A DNA stretch of 64,000 nt from Leuctra nigra (Eukaryota > Arthropoda > Insecta > Plecoptera > Leuctridae). Location: contig OW203768.1 of assembly GCA_934045905.1 (NCBI GenBank), positions 3,004,316 to 3,068,315 on the forward strand, read 5' to 3'. Made by a program: the position numbers and the translations under genes. A model generated the notes under the pieces. The model saw nothing but the letters and a program-made list of their open reading frames with translations, was not told where the DNA came from and searched no databases. The first letter of the stretch is position 1. Every line of letters starts with the position of its first letter. Shown in pieces: positions 46,632-58,256 of the stretch.

Positions 46632-46919
46632 ACACGGAACAGGTAAGGCTGAGTGGTAAAGCTCTGAACTTGTATTCCGGAGGCCCGGGTTCGATTCCCG
46701 CGGCCGTTCTTCCTGACTGGGTTTTCTCGTGGCATTCCCTCAGTCGACAGGCACATGCTGGGAAGGTTCCCTACTAATAGGCCCAGACCGCCTCCTTCCC
46801 ACCTTCCGTCCATACCTACTCTTCACCATCATCTCCCAATCATCATCATAATCATTCATCCGTCGCCATTAGCCTCGCTGCAGAACAGTGCGACGTTAAG
46901 CCCCAGACAAAAAAATATA
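46632..46919 (+). mobile_element. Intact tRNA-derived SINE, family 1 (~288 bp) with 10-bp target duplication
   Basis: The head has an A-box-like AAGGCTGAGTGG (46645-46656) and a perfect B box GGTTCGATTCC (46688-46698), at tRNA-like spacing. This is the internal RNA polymerase III promoter. The body carries CCTCAGTCGACAGGCACATG, GGGAAGGTTCCCTACTAATA and a CATCATCATAATCATT tract, then CAGTGCGACGTTAAGCCCCA and a short A-rich tail. TATTTCTGTA flanks it on both sides (46622-46631 and 46920-46929). Decayed relatives are at 10197, 44945, 59773-59990 and 63556. Confidence 0.85.
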
Positions 46920-47213
46920 TATTTCTGTATGCAATTCAAACTACAAACTGAAGCATTGTCCCCGTAAATAACTTTTCTCTACAAACAACCGTATTAAAAA
47001 TAAAATAATTACATAATTATTTATCCACAAATGTGATGTCATCACAGCAAGTGTAACGCGGACTGAACGGTGAAGAGCCTCGTCATAGCGCTCAAGCCGA
47101 GCGGAATCGCGCTCTAGAGCTGATTGACATTTCACCCCGCCGTGCCGGAACACAACACACACAATGCCCCGCGCAGAAGAGTCATTGATTGGCAATGCAC
47201 AGTGCTCGTGTTA

Positions 47214-47605
47214 ATTAAGACGGCTGGTTAGTGAGTTTGACCTTGAAGAGTTTTTAAATCGATTTTTATCAATATCTTTTTCCAGTGTAATTGTTAACAA
47301 AATAGGGCTATGGACGTGAATGCAGAACAGTTCAATGAAAATAATTCCATAGCTTGTAATGGTTTATTTGATTTACTTTGTCCTACAGGTGTTTAGAACC
47401 CGAAAATTTAGTAATTTTCGGGTTCTAAACACCTGTTGGACACAATAAAACGAATAGCTTATTCCAAACTATGAAATTATTTTCATTGAACTGTTCTGAA
47501 TTCACGTCCATAGCCCTATTTTGTTAACAATTACACTGGGAAAAGATATTGATAAAAATCGATTAAAAAACTCGTCAAGGCCACGCTCACTACCAAGCCC
47601 TCTTA
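47214..47605. mobile_element. TTAA-flanked palindromic MITE, family A (~392 bp)
   Basis: Nearly identical to 11815-12206 (only about ten differences seen over the length). It starts GACGGCTGGTTAGTGAG after TTAA and ends CTCACTACCAAGCCCTC before TTAA. The central hairpin is GGTTCTAAACACCTGT with its inverse. The high identity of two copies 35 kb apart indicates recent spread. Confidence 0.8.
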
Positions 47606-47609
47606 ACAC

Positions 47610-49090
47610 CTCAAAAACACGCGCCAATTAGAACGTTTCGTTTGCATCGCACAGCCATTGCCATCGTCCTCCTTCATTCGTCCTTCGCTTTCTGACAGGG
47701 GTGGGAAAAACGTTTTTTTTCAAAAAAGAATTTGCCCAGTGTTTTTTTTTGGTTTTTTTTTTTCGTCTTTTTGCTTTTATTTAGAATTTGTTTATTTTGT
47801 ATTTAATGTTTTGAATTATTAACATTTCAAGACATTTTCAATACAAATTATGAACAATAGATACAATTGGTTGAGTATCCCTTATTTGTAGCTAAAAATT
47901 TGTGGAAAATGTTCTGACAGAGTGGGTACATTGGGGTACATTGGATCTATAACTATGAACATCATAGCCTTATGAATATTTACATAATATCGATATAATT
48001 TCCCATCATATCAAAATTTTATTACAAACATTTCTTTAAAATATTTATTATGTAATGTTAATTTGAAGATAATATCAATCAGTAAACCTCATTGCCCATT
48101 TTGGGAGTAATTTCATTTGGACAGTCCTATTCTCTATCATGGTGGTGAATTACAAGCGATCTTGGATTTCCAACAGAAATGCCAAGAATTCCAACAGAAA
48201 TCCCCTACAATACATATTTCAGTCTTCCGAACATTCCAATAACAAGTCACATAGTTCGCGAAGATCTTCAAATAATGAGTAACAACTTCCGTTTCTGCAA
48301 CATTACTCTACAGATATTGGTAGAATAAATAAGGACGTTACCATAGCAACAGACAATAATAAGGCAATATGACATTGAGGAACTTGATCGGATATTATAA
48401 CCGATATAATAACATACAAGTATAATGGAGGCATCACTCTCATAACAGTTACAACAAATTTTCATACCAAAATAAGTTGTCAGTTTGACTTTTTCGTTTC
48501 TTCGTTTTGTTTCTGAAATGTTCCCATGATATTCCCATCATAAATGCTGGAGGCAGGACCACTAAGTATCTCATTCATAGAATGTATTGAAACAAATCAT
48601 ATTTCTTGGACAGAGGGAAGGGTCGCACTAGCAGGCCCAATACCCACAACCACGTCACTGCCACGCAATCAACCACCCGGGACATGTCACCGAACTAAAT
48701 CTCGAAGTAGATTTGCTACCCAGACAGTCGGAGCTTTAAGCTCTCATTAAGCTCGCGTCCTTCTTCTTCAACCAGCCAGACAGGTGTTTCCCTCGCTTCC
48801 ACACACATGCACACGGCCCCTGTGTTGCTCATTACTGCTCGTCTCTGATCAAAGCCTTCTTTGATGCGATCAAGAGAAGAAAAAGTAGTGTGTTCTTCGC
48901 GCGCTTTGACGAGGACCTGCAGTGTTTCCGAGGGAAATGAGTGCCTTCCTTTAATCTACACATGTGAAAGAAGTTGGCATTGCTCATTCGTTCAGACTGT
49001 CTCCGCACTTCCACTCTAGTTACCTTCCGAAAGGTGAGGCAACAGTTGGAGAAAATACAAGTGAAATAGGAGCAAGAACTAGTCAATTGT
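47610..49090. other. Gene-free stretch, no feature recognised
   Basis: A T-rich patch (47710-47800) and AT-rich sequence. Overlapping ORFs at 48268-49086 have no recognisable domain. Confidence 0.5.
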
Positions 49091-49096
49091 CTAAAG

Positions 49097-49481
49097 CCTG
49101 ATGCACAATTGAATTAAGGTTTATGGTGGTATAGTGTTAAGTGTTTAAGAGAAATGAAAGGTACTGACATAGCGTTATCATGCACAACTGTCACAAGCGT
49201 GACAAGGTTTATGGTTTAAGGTAAAATCAACTGAATCCATTTCTAATTGCAAAACACTATATCCCCTTATGACGAACCAAACAGGAGAGGGCAGAGTAAA
49301 TGTCATTGTCAAATTCGAACGGGAAAAAAAATCTTCTGAATAATTGTCATTGGAAGCATGCTAATTTGATATTTGTGCCTAGTCTTGCTCATATTTTTGT
49401 TACCATATCATTTTTCGATAAATTATTTAATTTTATCACATGGTAAAATAACCTCGTGAAATAAGCAATTGTGCACTGAGG
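49097..49481. mobile_element. Possible MITE abutting the Harbinger left end
   Basis: The left end CCTGATGCACAATTGA (49097-49112) has an inverted partner CAATTGTGCACTGAGG (49466-49481). A second, better inverted partner, TCATTTGTGCATCAGG, lies just beyond the right end of the Harbinger element at 58596-58611. The sequence may be a separate MITE of about 385 bp, or the outer arms of a larger composite. No ORF. Confidence 0.4.
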
Positions 49482-50576
49482 CCTGATTCTATAACTGCCA
49501 AGCGGTCGCAATGAAGATTGCGGCCGCCAGCAATGTGAGTTTGGTATTCTAGACGGCACTTCCGCCAGCAATCTTGTCGATTGCGATCGCAATAATTGCT
49601 GGAGGTAAAATGCTCCAGCAATGAGATATTTGTAGGTTAAAGAAGACGAAGTGCAAAGTTTGAAGTGTCAGTTCTGTGACAGTGCGTGAGGTGAGCATTA
49701 ATTATCCGATTTAATACCTGATAAATTGGAAAATAAATAGTGAAAAGAAGTTCAGTTGATATTTAGAGTATTGTTTAATCATTAATTTACGCAGGTCTAT
49801 AGTTTTATTTGATCTAAATCGGTGTGATGTTATTTCACACAGCAAGCTATTGGTTGGTTATAGGTTTGGAAGTTCCTTTTACAACAGTCCTTTGACAATA
49901 GTACGTGTTTAGCAAGTGTAGGTGCCTTTTCTATGTTGTAAATACAATTGGAATTAATTAAAACGATTTGTTCCTATATATCAGTCTTGGTGAGTGCTTC
50001 TTATACCATAACAATCAAATATCCCATTCCTTGGCATTGCAATTGACTTGACTTGGCAAGAAATCGTCTAAGTCATCTTTAGCCTACCTAAATATCCTAG
50101 CCTACCTACCTAAGATTAAAAACAAGTCAGTTATGTGTTGCATGGGTTCATTGCATATTTAAAGTAGGTCATTATTTTCCAGTCAAGAGAAACCATTATT
50201 CTACCTATTCTCACTGAACCAAGATACGTATGTACTATTTTAGAGAATGAAAACTCAATGGTGTAACAATTTACTGTGGGTAGTAGGTACCTAGCTACTA
50301 ATGGTGATGACATCATGACAGTTTCAACTAGCAACTATGTAAGAGACCCATTTTTTGAAGCAGGTATACCTACCATCTAAGTGTAAAAGAAGCTCAAACT
50401 TGTTCTTTTACAACAAGAAAAATCACTTGGCTCACAGTCACACAGTGCCATATGAAACGTGGGCTCTGTGATCTACCTCTGGTATGATGCATATTTATCT
50501 ATGAGCTTTTTCTTTTAGTATCACCCACTCCAACCTACCACTCCTTCGCCTTGATCCATCCATCACCTACGCACCT

Positions 50577-52539
50577 ATGGATGCATTTCGCAATCTAAAC
50601 ATACTAGCAGCGGCAGACAATGAACATGGCCAGTTCATCCGAAGGATGAGAGATCGCCGAAGGACAATTAGAGACTCCACCGATCCCTTTGACATGACGG
50701 ATAGGGATTTCGTAAAGTTGTATCGGTTGCCCAAAGCCACAACGAGGGATTTCATCGCATCAGTATCACCCTTCATGTACCATCCCGTGAGGAACACCGG
50801 CATATCTGTGGATCTAAAAGTAACTATATTATATTGATTTTTTCGTATAATTAGTTGGTTTAGGTACCTATTATTAGTACTAATTGTATGGCAATGAAAA
50901 GGGAGTCATGGTTGATTCTAGGATGCAAATGAAAGTATTCAATTCAATTCAATTTGATTGATTTGTTTCTATATTAAGAGTCGGCTGCACTCGAAGGTAA
51001 ACATTGGAGATAATATTTCCTAAATATCGCTTTACCTAGGTCGAAGAGTCTAATAAAATAATCACAATTTCTAATTTACCATGCTTTATGCACACAACAT
51101 AATATTAAGTTATGAATGTATCTAGGTACCTACCTAAACTTTGAGTTACATCTGAACCTGTAGTACCATAGTAATTGTGTTTTTTAGAAATAAATCGTTA
51201 GGAAGTCTACTGAAAGTTGTTGGGTTCAATTCATACTGAACAATGTGTTATTATTCAAATGTATTTTCCCAATTATACTACATATCCTTGAAAAATTACA
51301 AATTCCTCAAATCCCTCCTAATCTTCCCAATACCAGGTCCTCGCCGCACTTTCCTTTTTTGCTACTGGCTCATACCAGAGAGCGGTTGGAGGCGACTTCA
51401 ACGTCTGTATGAGCCAACCGATGGTGTCACGGAGCATCGAAGAGGTGTGTGGCATCGTCAATACTCACCTGTTGGACACTCACATCAAATTTCCAATGAC
51501 TCCGGATGAGAGAAGTTTTGTAAAGAGAAGGTACGTACCTAACTACTGAGCATGATAAACTTTCATCTACAATCTAGGTAATGCCTATCCATGCCAGATA
51601 AGCTTTCTACCTAGAGGTGTGTTTAGGGGAGGGAAGATGTGTTTTAAAGACTAATAATTTTGCATGTTCTCAAATTTTTTTTAAATATTTACATATGTGC
51701 TGATAATTATATTTTTTTGATGAGACCGATAGCAATTTGTTTAAAATTGCAGATTCTATGAAGAGACGGGTTTTTTTGGGACAATAGGAGCGATTGATGG
51801 AACCCACATCGCATTGGTAAGGCCCCATGAGCATGAGGAGCACTTCTTCAACAGGAAGGGCTACCACTCGAAGAATGTCCAGGCGGTATGAATACAATTG
51901 ATTCTCGATTCAGTTTTATTTACTCCATCATGTCTGTGTAGATGAGATTTTGATTTCTGTTCTTTAAACTTTTTGCTTCAGGTGTGTGATTACGACATGA
52001 GAATTTTGTCCATCAACCCCAAGTTCAGAGGCGCATCAGCAGACGCACACGTGTGGCGTGGCTCGCTCGTTAAGGCGGAGCTCGAGCGTCGCTACGCCGC
52101 TGGGGAGCGAGGGGAGTGGCTGCTGGGGGATAGCGGTTACGGATGTGAACCGTGGCTTCTCACACCGATCCTCCATGCAGATGAAGACACGCCTGAAGAC
52201 CACTACACCAAGATCCACTGCCGAACTCGTTGCTGCGTCGAGCGATGCTTCGGGCTGTTGAAGGCTCGGTGGAGGTGTCTCCTTCATCACAGGGTGCTGC
52301 ATTATGAACCTACTGCAGCTGGGAAGATTATTAACACATGCGCAGTGCTGCATAATATCGCACTTGCAGCGCGTGTGCCGCCGCCGGAACCGTTAACCGT
52401 TGAAGAAGCTCTGCAGGAACAACGGATGGCGGCTGGTTGTAATCTTCCCAACCCTGCTGACATCAACACCAACTTCTTGGCACATGCTCGCGCTGTCCGT
52501 GATCGGGTTGTTCGTCGGTTGTGGGATGATCGCCACTAG
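50577..52539 (+). CDS. Harbinger (HARBI1-like) DDE transposase, four exons, 375 aa
   Basis: Exons are 50577-50819, 51337-51530, 51753-51885 and 51982-52539. All three introns are GT-AG and the joined frame is open for 375 residues. The N-terminal half (about 1-145) has RDFVKLYRLPKATTRDFI and MVSRSIEEVCGIVNTHL, the helix-turn-helix-like DNA-binding region of this family. The catalytic domain shows D161 in AIDGTHIAL, D240 in LLGDSGYG and E277 in CCVERCFGLLKARWRCL, a complete DDE triad. It would cut and rejoin the element's ends, working in the nucleus with the Myb-like partner encoded in the opposite direction at 56268-58256. Length is close to vertebrate HARBI1 (about 350 aa). It is an intact transposase or a domesticated derivative; sequence alone cannot decide. 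Confidence 0.92.
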
Positions 52540-53129
52540 GCCGATTCATTCATTTGTACTTTGCATATGTATGTTTTTTAGAGAGAAAAATAGGTTACAT
52601 AGGATTTTTAAACAAATTACTTTTAGGAGTCATTGGCTATTTTTTTCTATCAAAATTAGATTGTATTTGGTTGGACTTGGGTCGGGAAAAATTAGCTCCC
52701 AATTTGTGAACACTGGGAACGGTTTTCTTACCTTGCACTTCTTACGTTTCTCATTATTGTCGCAAATGTTTACTTCACATACTGTTATCTTGCTCTCGAT
52801 ATGTTTCAACAATGCCAAGAGATCTTTTAGTGCAAAATGTATGACGTTCGTATAGTTCAGGGTATTTTGAACACAGCTTGTACTTTCTATCAACAACTTG
52901 AACAGGATTTGACTCCGTATGCTCCTGATTGACGCCATTCCTCACTACTTGACTGTTTTCTTCTTTCTTCTTTTGGGGCATTACAGGGCTTGGAGCCCTA
53001 TTGCCGCCTCCACAATCTCCCTCTACTTCACATGGTCCACGGTTATCACATGATGTGAGGCGGAGCTTCACTGCCCGAGAGCGGTGATCGGTTGTCTGTA
53101 CTGATCCCATGTTGAAATGTTGTATTCTA

Positions 53130-54115
53130 GCTGTCGTCGTGCTAGAGAGTTGGGTGCAGATTCCGGGCTGGCGTAGAAGTCTGCTGCCAGCTGCTCAAGG
53201 AACTCTGTGGTGCTGTGGATCTCGATGAACTCGCGGATGTTGGTCGCGCTGACGCAGCGCGGAGCTCCGAGGACAAGACCCAGGGTGCGGTTCTGGATGG
53301 TCTTGATCCTGCGCCTGAACGTTGTTGGTGGACCAGCTCAAGCTGAGCGACGCGTATGTCATCGTCGGACGAATGATGGCGAGATAGAGGTGCCGTTTCA
53401 TCTCGACGCTCATGGCGCGATTTGTTAACAGCGGCCACAGTGCTCCCAGTTTTCCGTAAGCTCTGCTGCAGACGGTTTCGATGTGCTTCGCGAATGTTAG
53501 CTTTTTGTCAAGTAGGACACCTAGTAGACAAGTAGGACGTAGGAGTTGCTGTGACGCGGAGTGTTTTTGGCGGAAGCCAAACTGTTCTGGTGGGAGATGT
53601 TATTGTCTTCCAGGTGGCGCCGCAATCGACGTTGAATTACTTTCTCTAGAAGTTTAGAAAGAGTGCTGAGGTTGCCTATTGGTCGGTAGTTGTTGGGATT
53701 TCATGGAGATTTTCCTGGTTTTTGAAAGACAACTACTCTCGCCTTCTTCCAGATGGCCGGGAAGTGACCGAGTCGTAGCGAAGCGTTGTAGGTTGCTACG
53801 ACTCTGTGGGCGGCTTTTTCAGAGAGTTGGCAGATGGTTTCGTTGGTAATACCGTCGTCTCCCGGAGCTTTGTTCTTCTTCAGCTGCTTCATGAGAGACG
53901 CCAACCTCCTTGACAGAACATTCTTCTCCATCGAGTTCCTCCGGACTGGGCTGGATTGTGTTCTGAAAATCTCGTAGCTCTGCTTCCAGTGTTGGACTCT
54001 GCGAAGTAGGTGTGTTTGGGATGAAGATGTGCTCTAGAGTGTGGCTAAGAGTTCTGCCTTGTCTTCTGGACTGCACGCGAGGCCGAGTGCACCTTTGATC
54101 AGCGGGTTTGGTTAA
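53130..54115 (-). pseudogene. Jockey-type LINE ORF2 relic with internal deletion and frameshifts
   Basis: Read on the minus strand it starts with NPLIKGALGLACSPEDKAEL and continues through NKAPGDDGITNETICQL, NASLRLGHFPAIWKKARVVV and PEQFGFRQKHSASQQLLR. It then jumps to LGVLLDKKLTFAKHIETV and RHLYLAIIRPTMTYASLSLS. These match, at moderate identity, residues of about 383-571 and 755-876 of the intact ORF2 at 17025-19700. The missing part (about 180 residues) includes the GVPQGS and YADD motifs. At least two frame changes are present, one near 53920. It lies between the two Harbinger genes and belongs to a different subfamily from the intact LINE. Confidence 0.85.
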
Positions 54116-54119
54116 ATGA

Positions 54120-56265
54120 TAAATGATAAATGAAAATCAAGGTGGAGACGAAACTCTGGCCAATCAGCGCAGCTGAAATTGTAACCACATTATGTGGTGA
54201 CGTCCCTTGTAGTTTTGGAAAGCTGATACTTTAACAAAATCTCTGCCTGACATGTCTGCCATTGCCACTATATTCAGATCCATACTTTCTTTGATGTCTT
54301 AGAATTCATTCCTGTAACACAACCCATTGTTCAGAACCCTCCCTTGTCTAAACGTTGACAAAATACATTTTGGCATACTGTAACACTACATCTTACCAAG
54401 GTACATCCAGTAGAATTATATGTACTATAACTAATTGTTTTTTGGTGTTTCTTCCATTATGACCTATGTATATTACCTCACAAGTTTCAGACAATGAGGA
54501 TATTACAACATTAAAAAGCACTTGCATATTTTTATTCAACCAATAAGTATTACATTTTCCAATATGGCTTTTATTCATTTTTAAATCTTATATATTATAG
54601 AACATTACACAGTACCCTACACACACATATGAAAATACACGTTATTGTAATGAAAGCACTAAACCTTGTTCCGAGTTATTCACTTATTGTTTACAATTTA
54701 TTGGTAAACAAATATTTGACAAGCAATTCACATTGTAGGTAATGATGTAGGAACTGCCTGCAATGTTTAAACTCACTTATGTATACTATTTGTTAATTTG
54801 TAATATCTTTATTATTATGAGAAAAATTAAACTATAATGTGATATGTATATCAATTACTAATGAGCTGAGTATAGAGTACCTATTTACCTATATGAGAAT
54901 TAAATTGGAAAATATTTTTACCACCTCGACTCTCTTCCAGTGATCATATAGTACTGCCAATTAGCTGATGTCTTCCTATTAGGTCTATTTAAACGTTACT
55001 GTCTCGTCCGTCTTAAAATGAGTTATTCCTCAATATATCCGAGATTTGTGAAATGACTATAACTCTTTCAGTCCGATTTATTTGCACCATTGTATTCTCA
55101 CACGAACTGGTGCAGTATGCGTCAGTTGTAAAAACCTCATGGTCCAGGATCTATAGATTATGCTGAGGATTTCCAGAGAAGACAATTACGGACACTGAGC
55201 TTTTTCAGGAGGAAAGAGGAGCTTTCGATAGACAGTGTCTACATTCCACGCACAGTGAAGCATTTGGCCCATAGTTATTTATGATGACCAAAGCTAGACA
55301 CATACATTGAAGAGGTAACAACACAAGTGCGTAATCTGTCAACAGTCGCGACCAGCAAAAGCACCAGCTCCATCGCATCCATGGGAGTGGGCACAGAATC
55401 CTTGGAGTCGATTACATTTGGATTTTGCAGGTGCATAAAAGAGGCGACTTCGCACAATCCTAGACTGCGAAACCCTGAACCCCTGACCTCCACGCTGACG
55501 TCTGGAGTAAGTATGAAAAAGCAGCGACAAGCAGTGTCACAGAAACCCGGCTCGTGAGAAAATTCGCAGAGGAAGACCAGGTACTGTCGTGAAACTATTC
55601 CCAGCAGTGAGCACGATGGGTAAAAGTGAGCATCGTGGAGCCAACGGGACCAGTGTCTTGCAAAGTACGGACCCAGGACAATCAGGACCAGACCTAAGAC
55701 GACACGTGGACGAGCTGAGGAGAAGCTACGTCAAGAGCCAGGCTGTCCCAGAGAGAGCAGCTATGGAAGAACCACCACAACCAGCAGTACCGGAGGCGGC
55801 AGCAGAGGTCCCAGATGGATCTTCGCCGCCAGTTCACGGAAGAACCGAAGTGATGTAGGAACGAAGACTCAATCCAGGCTGAGATCAGAGGCGACCCCGC
55901 CGCTACAGATAGTGTCATCGGGTGTGAAGGTATTTCGTGTACAGACCCTGTCATTGACACTACAACTTGAATTGAATGTATACAAGATATAATACTCTCC
56001 ATCTGATTATTGAGGAGCTTATGCCAAGTCATGTACTAATTACAACATTGGTGACAAGGATCAATTACATCAGTGATGAGCATGAGGTAGAAAGATGAAG
56101 GATAGCATGGCTGTTTCACACAAATTATTGCCTTCTTTCAACGTGACTGGTTTGCACGTGCCAAACATCATAAAGATGCAATGGGCAAAGACAGTGGGTC
56201 TTAACAATGAATTTAACAACATTGAGGGTGATAAGAGGCAAGCATTGTTAATCAGTTTGTTGGAA
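54120..56265. other. Intergenic part of the Harbinger element, unassigned
   Basis: From 54120 to 55080 the sequence is AT-rich without features. From about 55180 to 56060 it is GC-richer with overlapping ORFs on both strands and no recognisable domain. The run ACATTGGTGACAAGGAT near 56045 faintly recalls a retrotransposon leader but has no LTR or PBS support. It may be a remnant inserted between the two genes. Confidence 0.4.
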
Positions 56266-56267
56266 TT

Positions 56268-58256
56268 CTACTGGAATTCAGATGTTACAATTCCATACTT
56301 AAACTCTTTAACAATTGCAATGCGTTCCATTGCAGCGGCCTTCTGCGCTGCTGCTGCCGCCTTCTGCTCCATAGCAGAAGCTTTGCGTTCAGCTGCTGCT
56401 GCCCTGCGCTCAGCTGCAGCTGCGATGCGTTCCACAGCAGTAGCCTGCACCTCGACAGCCTCCCTCAAGCACTTTAGATCCTTGCTGATGACTTCCACTA
56501 GGACACACAGCTTCTTCTGGATTGGGAGCCGCTCTTGTTCGATTTTGCTGATAGCTGTTGCCGCTCGGTCATAAGGCGTTGAGGTGACATTGTTGTGTGT
56601 GCTTGCTACAACAAAAATAGAAAGTGGCTAAATATAACTTATTTCAAATATTTCCAGTAGTGGAACATTAATCTAAATATTAGTCCCAAGTAATTCCGAC
56701 ATTAGATACATACTCTTCTTCATGCTTGACCGACTCTTATTCTGGGTCCTGCCATCACTGGAAGGACCAGCAGTGGTAGGACTAGCAGTGGATACTTCAA
56801 TGTGTTCCTCAACGCCTGTCGGGACTACCACAATTTCAGCGAAGTTGTCCGCATGGTCTTCAATTAGATCAACCTCGGTGACTTCCAGAAGAGGTGTATT
56901 CTGTAAAAAACACAAATATTAATATGTAATAAGCTTCAATGAGCTGTGCAATTATTCATTTTGTGTGTCTGGAATATGTTATTTTTATGTACACTAGCCA
57001 AAGTAAAAACGTTATTCAACAGAATCTGAGTAGCTGATTGAGATTCATGGCATCATCCAATAAAGTCTATGCTAACATGTCATCTAAATGAAGTAGGCGA
57101 GCTGCTTTCTTTGATAATAACAAGGATTGATTGTCAAGGAACTTGACCAGCAGCCAATACATTTTATTCAATTACCATGTTTACTTTGGCCATGCACACT
57201 TGGCCCAAACAAAAATTGTTTATTCAATAAATCTGATTGAAAAATGTTAGATCGCTCCATCAGAAGTGGGTACAAGCGATCTTCTTGTCTCACTCTAGTA
57301 GGTGACACTTCACATTACAACGATAATAACAAGCTTTGATTGGACGTATGGAACATGACCAAAAGAGCAGTCATTCAAATTTGTTCACCGAGCAATTTTT
57401 GTTGTGCCGAGTGTAGGTACATCCTAAGAATACCATGTGATTATAAAACATTACTCAGTATAATTATTCACTCTTTCAAAATGTGTAGGTACCTAGTGAT
57501 AATGATGAATAATAATGTAAGTAGGTACTATCCTTAGTTACCTCAACTGCGGCTTCTGGGATGGCGAAGCCGGTCTCTCGGAGATTGTCATCACCGAAAG
57601 CCGCTTCCCACCCAGTCAGCGACATGAGTCGTTCTTCGAGGCTGCTCAGAGTGATAGTTGTCGGTGGCCCGCTTCCAGTGCCTTGCTGGTGCTTTTTTAT
57701 AGCCTGGGCCTTGGCCTTGGTCTTACACTTCCAGTCGGACCAAGTCTAAAAATAAAATATTCAAATGTGAAGAGAGGTTTATCCATGTGGATCTGGTTGT
57801 TTTTTATATTCAATCTGCACTGATGATGATGTTCTAGATGGAGATTAATAAATCTGAAATAATAGTGCACTTTATTATTTAATCAGTGTTAACAACAGGG
57901 GCGGTCTGGGATGAAAAGGACCGGGATGCGATATGGCAAAGTCGTAGCATTACACTGCGATGGGATTACACCCCGGCACCCCGAGCCAGACCGCCACTGG
58001 TTAACAATGTCCTACTAAAGTATTAGCAAAGGTAGTTATAGGTACTTACACTCTTCCATTTCGAAGTGTCCTTGGAGGCTCCGTTTCCAACTGAATTTAG
58101 ACAAGTAGCAAGCTTCTTCCACTTTTCTTCTTCTTTCATCTTTCCCAAGGGGCCAAGTAACTGGCCCCTTGCAAATAGATCATGTTTTTCCATGTAGGAA
58201 AGCATCTGTTCTTGTTGAGCAATTGAAATCTTAATACTTTTATTCATTATCCGCAC
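56268..58256 (-). CDS. Myb/SANT-like DNA-binding partner protein of the Harbinger element, four exons, 311 aa
   Basis: Minus-strand exons are 58256-58050, 57745-57542, 56900-56714 and 56605-56268. Every intron is GT-AG and the frame stays open to the TAG at 56268. Residues of about 12-90 form a Myb/SANT-like domain of the zeste/Myb_DNA-bind_5 type, with aromatic anchors in KWKKLATCLN, SKWKS and TWSDWKCKTKAKA; the last spans the first splice junction. GTGSGPP and LSSLEERLMSLTG follow, then an acidic linker (VTEVDLIEDHADNF). The C-terminal part is an alanine-rich heptad helix (AAAAERR, AAAAERK, EQKAAAAAQK), probably a coiled coil for self-association. In known PIF/Harbinger elements such a protein binds the transposase and the element ends and brings the transposase into the nucleus. 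An alternative start is M4 at 58247. Confidence 0.88.
56992..57193. mobile_element. Tc1-like MITE, family B, in intron 2 of the Myb-like gene (copy 1)
   Basis: It starts CACTAGCCAAAGTAAAAACG after TA and ends CATGTTTACTTTGGCCATG. The interior has TTGATAATAACAAGGATTGA and GTCAAGGAACTTGACCAGC, like 12207-12395 and 63425-63560. It sits wholly inside the intron 56901-57541. Confidence 0.7.
57197..57413. mobile_element. Tc1-like MITE, family B, in intron 2 of the Myb-like gene (copy 2)
   Basis: Immediately after copy 1. It starts CACTTGGCCCAAACAAAAAT and ends AGCAATTTTTGTTGTGCCGA plus GTG, followed by TA. The interior has CTCACTCTAGTAGGTGACA and AATAACAAGCTTTGATTGG. Its ends are closest to the 36981-37191 copy. 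The left TA has changed to CA. Confidence 0.65.
57896..57999. mobile_element. hAT-type MITE (104 bp) with perfect 8-bp duplication, in intron 1 of the Myb-like gene
   Basis: The ends are CAGGGGCGGTCTGG and CCAGACCGCCACTG, the CAG-NGG type termini of hAT elements. The 8-bp duplication GTTAACAA is exact on both sides (57888-57895 and 58000-58007). It lies inside the intron 57746-58049 and leaves its splice sites untouched. No ORF. Confidence 0.88.

Noticed and set aside
49436..49621. ORFs at the left end of the Harbinger element
   Set aside because: They cross the terminal and subterminal repeats and do not resemble a transposase or Myb-like protein.
55900..56070. LTR retrotransposon leader (ACATTGGTGACAAGGAT)
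   Set aside because: No matching LTR pair, no convincing tRNA complement and no gag/pol sequence follows. The Myb-like gene's last exon begins 200 bp away.
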